Of a DNA stretch of 11,894 nucleotides, positions 7,872 to 11,894 are shown in pieces (position 1 is the first letter of the stretch; every line of letters starts with the position of its first letter). Origin of the DNA: Zygnema cylindricum. Its lineage: Eukaryota > Streptophyta > Zygnematophyceae > Zygnematales > Zygnemataceae. The notes below the pieces were generated by a model, which had not been told where the DNA came from, did no database searches, and saw only the letters and a program-made list of their open reading frames with translations. Both the position numbers and the translations under genes were made by a program. The stretch covers positions 1-11,894 of the forward strand of contig JBBHKE010002865.1 of NCBI GenBank assembly GCA_037447655.1. Reading direction: 5' to 3'.

Positions 7872-9686
7872 AACCATGTTCCTAACACAAATTTGAGTTT
7901 GCGCTAACAAAGACATTTGTAACAAACAACATTAATTGTTCGTAGTCACAAATAGAGGTAAATAAACCTTAAACCATGTTGATAACACAAGTTTGTGTTT
8001 GCGCTCAGAACAATAATGGTAACAAACTCTTTATATTGTTAACGCTCACAAAAGAAGTTTAAAAAAACCCTAAACTTTGTTTCTTACACAAATTTGAGTT
8101 TGTGCTAACAAAGACATTTGTAACAAACAACGTTTATTGTTCGTAGTCACAAATAGAGGTAAAATAAACCTTAAACCATGTTGATAACACAAGTTTGTGT
8201 TTGCGCTCAGAACAATAGTGGCAACAAACACTTTATATTGTTAACGCTCACAAAAATAGTTAAAAAAAAACTATACCATGTTTCTAACACAAATTTGAGT
8301 TTGCGCTAACAAAGAAATTTGTAACAAACAACATTTACTGTTCGCGGTCACAGAAAGAGATAAACCAAAATCCGAACAATGTGGATAACACAAGTTTGTG
8401 TTTGCGCTAACAGCAATAGTGGTAACAAACACTTTATATTGTTAACGCTCACAAAAAAAAATAAAAAAAAACACTTAACCATGTTTCTAACACAAATTTG
8501 AGTTTCTGCTTACAAAGATATTTGTAACAAACAACGTTTATTGTTCGCGATCACAAAAAGAGGTAAAATAAACTTTGAACCATGTTTATAACAAAAGTTT
8601 GTGTTTGCGCCAACAAAAATAGTGGCAACAAACTCTTTATATTGTTAACGCTCACAAAAATAGTTAAAAAAATCCCAAACCATGTTTCTAACACAAATTT
8701 GAGTTTGCGCTTACAAAGATATTTGTAACAAACAACGTTTGTTGTTCACGGTCACAAAAATAGGTAAAATAAGCTTTGAACCATGTTTATAACAAAAGTT
8801 TGTGTTTGCGCCAACAAAAATAGTGGCAACAAATTCTTTATATTGTTAACGCTCACAAAAATAGTTTAAAAAAACCCTAAACCATGTTTCTTACACAAAT
8901 TTGAGTTTGCCCTAACAATGAAATTTGTAACAAACAATGTTTATTGTTTGCCGTCACAAAAAAGGGGAAAATAAACCTTGAACCATATTTATAACACAAG
9001 TTTGTGTTTGCGCAAACAAGAATAGTGGCAACAAACTCTTTATATTGTTAACGCTCACAAAAGAAGTTTAAAAAACCGTAAACTTTGTTTTTTGCACAAA
9101 TTTGAGTTTGCGCTAACAAAGATATTTGTAACAAATGACGTTTACTTTCGCAATAACAAAAATAGGTAAAATAAACTCCAAACCATGTTTATAATACAAG
9201 TTTGTGTTTGCGCTAACAAGAATAGTGGCAACAAACTCTTCATATTGTTAACGCTCACAAAAATAAATATAAAAAAACCATAAACCATGTTTCTAACACA
9301 TATTTGACTTTGAGCTAACAAATATATTTGTAACAAAAAAGGTTTATTTTACGCAGTCACAAAAAAGAGGTAAAATAAACCTTGAACCATGTTTATAACA
9401 AAAGTTTGTGTTTGTGCTAACAACAATTGTTGTAAAAAACTCTTTATATTGTTAACGCTCACAAAAATAGTATAAAAAACCCTAAACCATGTTTCTAACA
9501 CAAATTTGAGTTTGGGCTAACAAAGATATTTGTAACAAACAACGTTTATTGTTTGCGGTCAAAAAAAGAGGTAAAATAAACTCCAAACCATGTTTATAAC
9601 AAAAGTTTGTGTTTGCGCTAACAAGAATAGTGGCAACAAACTCCTTATATTGTTAACACTCACAAAAATAGTTTAAAAAAACCCTA
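7872..9686. repeat. Higher-order block II (9 dimers)
   Basis: This is the fullest copy of the higher-order pattern. Dimers at 7872, 8073, 8274 and 8477 match those at 807, 1009, 1210 and 1413 at an offset of about 7065 bp; dimers at 9081, 9283 and 9485 match those at 1814, 2016 and 2217 at about 7267 bp. The 202-bp step between offsets is exactly one extra dimer at 8678-8979. Its second half is shared almost perfectly with block III. Differences from block I are few, for example gagataaaccaaaat against gagaaaaaataaaat. Confidence 0.88.
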
Positions 9687-10694
9687 AACCATGTTTCTTA
9701 CACAAATTTGAGTTTGCGCTAACAAAGATATTTGTAACAAACAACCTTTATTGTTCACGGTCACAAAAAGAAGTAAAATAAACCTTGAACTATGTTTATA
9801 ACACAAGTTTGTGTTTGCACTAACAAGAATAGTGGCAACAAACTCTTTATATTGTTAACGTTCACAAAAAAAAATAAAAAAAACCCTAAACCATGTTTGT
9901 AACACAAATTTGAGTTTGCGCTTACAAAGATATTTGTAACAAAAAAGGTTTATTCTTCACGGTCACAAAAAGAGGCAAAACAAACTTCGAACTACATTGA
10001 TAACACAAGTTTGTGTTTGCGCTAACAAAAATAGTGGCAACAATCTTTTTAAATTGTTAACGCTCACAAAAACATTAAAAAAAAACTCTAAACCATGTTT
10101 CTTACACAAATTTGAGTTTGCGCTAACAAAGATATTTGTAACAAACAACGTTTATTGTTCGAGGTCACAAAAAGAGGTAAAATAAACTCTAAACTATGTT
10201 TATAACATAAGTTTGTGTTTGCACGAACAAAAATAGTGGCAACAAAATCTTTATATTGTAAGATCTCACAAAAATAGTTTAAGAAAACCCTAAACCATGT
10301 TTCTTATAAAAATTTGAGTTTGCGCTAACAAAGAAATTTGTAACACACAACATTTATTGTTCGCGGTCAAAAAAAGAGGTAAAAAAAACCTTGAACCATG
10401 TTCATAACATAAGTTTGTGTTTGCGCTAACAAGAATAGTGGCAATAAAATATGTATATTGTTAACCCTCACAAAAATAGTTAAAAAAACCTAAGCCATGT
10501 TTCTAACACAAATTTGAGTTTGCGCTAACAAAGATATTTGTAACAAACAACGTTTATAGTTCGCGATGATAAAAATTGGTAAGATAAACTCCAAACCATA
10601 TTTATAATACAGGTTTGTGTTTGCGCTAACAACAATAGTGGTAACAAACACTTTATATTGTTAACGCTAAAAAATATAGTTAAAAAAAACCCTA
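9687..10694. repeat. Ordinary dimers, mainly A1 subtype
   Basis: Five dimers start at 9687, 9889, 10091, 10293 and 10493. Most A units (9788, 9990, 10192, 10394) are of the A1 type with a middle close to aatagtggcaac, unlike the A2-rich stretch at 6963-7972; the unit at 10594 is A2. Private changes include aactacattgat (9990), caatctttttaaattg and attgtaagatctc. I find no long copy of this stretch elsewhere in the window. Confidence 0.82.
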
Positions 10695-11300
10695 AATGAT
10701 GTTTCTAGCAAAAAATTGAGTTTGGGCTAAGAAAGATCTTTGTTACAAACAACGTTTATTATTCTCGGTCACAAAAAGAGGTAAGACAAACTCTGAACCT
10801 TGTTTATAACACAAGTTTGTGTTTGCGCTAACAAGAATAGTGGCAATAATCTCTTTAAATTGTTAACACTCACAAAAACAGATTAAAAAAACTCTAAACC
10901 ATGTTTCTTACACAAATTTGAGTTTGCGCCAACAAAGAAATTTGTAACAAACAACGTTTATTGTTGGCGGTCACAAAAAGAGGTAAAATAAACCTTGAAC
11001 CATGTTCATAACACAAGTTTGTGTTTGTGCTAACAAGAATAGTGGCAACAAACTCTTTATATTGTTAACACTCACAAAAACAGATTAAAAAAACCCTAAA
11101 CCATGTTTCTTACACAAATTTGAGTTTGGGCTAAGAAAGATATTTGTTACAAACAACGTTTATTATTCCAGGTCACAAAAAGAGGTAAAATAAACTCTGA
11201 ACCTTGTTTATAACACAAGTTTGTGTTTGCGCTAACAAGAATAGTGGTAACAATCTCTTTAAATTGTTAACGCTCACAAAAATAGTTTAAAAAAACCCTA
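10695..11300. repeat. Locally repeated dimers (offsets of one and two units)
   Basis: The B-A dimer at 10695 and the one at 11099 share gagtttgggctaagaaagat, tttgttac, tttattattc, actctgaaccttg and tctctttaaattg at an offset of about 404 bp (two dimers). The dimer between them (10897) shares aacactcacaaaaacagatt tails at an offset of 202 bp with the A unit at 10998. This is a local expansion in steps of the dimer, with a mosaic of markers. Confidence 0.82.
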
Positions 11301-11894
11301 ATCCATGTTTCTAACACAAATTTGAGTTTGCACTAACAAAGATATTTGTAACAAACAACGTTTATTGTTTGCGGTCACAAAAATAGGTAAACTAAACCTT
11401 GAACCATGTTTATAACACAAGTTTGTGTATGCGCTAACAACAATAGTTGCAACAAAATCTTTTTATTGTTAACGCTCACAAAAATAGTTTAAAATAACCC
11501 TAAACCATATTTTTTACACAAATTTGAGTTTGCGCCAACAAAGATATTTGTAACAAACATCATTTATTGTTCGCGAAGACAAAAATTGGTAAAATAAACC
11601 TTGAGCCATGTTTATAACACAAGTTTGTGTTTGCGCTAACAACAATAGTGGTAAAAAACACTTTACATTTTTAACCCTCACATAAAAAAATTTAAAAAAA
11701 TACTAAACCATGTTTCTAACACAAATTTGAGTTTGCGCTAACAAAGATATTTGTAACATGCAACGTTTATTGTTCGCGTTCACAAAAATAGGTAAAATAA
11801 ACCTTGAGCCATGTTTATAACACAAGTTTGTGTCTGCGCTAACAAAAATAGTGGCAACAAAATCTTTATATTGTTAACGCTCACAAAAATAGTT
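11301..11894. repeat. Right-end dimers, last monomer truncated by the window
   Basis: Units start at 11301, 11402, 11503, 11604, 11706 and 11807. The final A unit has only 88 bases before the window ends, so the array continues to the right. Variants include gtgtatgcg, aaccatatttttt, gcgaagacaaaaattgg and two units opening agccatg (11604, 11807). Confidence 0.88.

Larger units (their letters stand above)
1..11894. repeat. Satellite DNA array, ~100-bp monomers in an A/B dimer of ~202 bp
   Basis: The landmark aaccatg (or a one- or two-base variant) recurs every 98-103 bases across the whole window, giving 118 head-to-tail monomers. Two classes alternate as dimers with mean spacing 201.8 bp. 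The consensus classes align over their full length with about 21 differences in 100 positions, so the dimer arose by duplication of one ancestral ~100-bp monomer, after which the dimer became the unit that is homogenised. Length variation is mostly in the A-tract at the monomer 3' end. No transposon, unique DNA or gene interrupts the array. Such arrays are typical of eukaryotic centromeres, pericentromeres or subtelomeres. The location and the host are inference, and I do not recognise the family by name. Both edges of the window are inside the array, so its true length is unknown. Confidence 0.98.

Noticed and set aside
1284-10148. Other minus-strand open frames of about 61 codons (1284-1469, 3200-3385, 9963-10148)
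   Set aside because: They are satellite shadows like the others; the hydrophobic, Phe- and Leu-rich translations follow from reading A-rich repeats in reverse and do not indicate membrane peptides.
1-11894. CRISPR array
   Set aside because: The repeats are about 100 bp and abut directly with no unique spacers, and the unit is a diverged dimer. This is a satellite, not repeat-spacer architecture.
1-11894. CENP-B box in the conserved block
   Set aside because: I looked for the essential TTCG-N4-A-N2-CGGG core and found no match; ttcgcggtcac in B units has only a superficial resemblance.
1-11894. Undescribed multi-gene or defence system
   Set aside because: All bases are accounted for by the satellite on both strands, leaving no room for genes, RNA genes or a unique regulatory region.

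Overview
The whole 11.9 kb window is one uninterrupted eukaryotic satellite DNA array. There is no gene, RNA gene, transposon or unique sequence in it. The monomer is about 100-101 bp and AT-rich (the two consensus monomers are about 31-32% G+C by eye). Two monomer classes, here called A and B, alternate strictly as a head-to-tail dimer of about 202 bp. I placed the start of every monomer by hand at the landmark aaccatg or its variants: 58 B and 60 A monomers, 118 in all, the last one cut by the window edge. The mean dimer spacing between positions 202 and 11706 is 201.8 bp. The only break in A/B alternation is at the left end (1-201), where two A monomers sit side by side.

Host: the array points to a eukaryote, most likely centromeric, pericentromeric or other heterochromatin. 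The junction from A to B often carries aaaccctaaacc, which is in register with the plant-type telomere repeat (CCCTAAA)n. This is weak support for a plant host. I do not recognise the satellite as a named family, and a centromere role cannot be shown from sequence alone.

Layout: on top of the dimer there is an irregular, multi-dimer higher-order pattern. Rare linked variants show that blocks of dimers recur. Block I (807-2417) recurs as block II (7872-9686) with one extra dimer. The second half of block II recurs almost perfectly as block III (6055-6838; about 4 mismatches in 784 bp). Block IV (7163-7668) is a copy of 705-1412 lacking one dimer. A separate pair is 3328-3733 and 4741-5346. Short recent duplications lie at 2136-2537 (one-dimer offset) and 10695-11300 (two-dimer offset). 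Between these lie ordinary dimers with private mutations (2538-3327, 3734-3934, 4238-4538, 5347-6054, 9687-10694, 11301-11894). The pattern is what repeated unequal crossover or gene conversion in register with the dimer would leave.

What might act as sequence: each monomer keeps a 16-bp near-palindrome and an A-rich 3' end. Open frames of about 60 codons occur by repetition of the satellite and are not genes.
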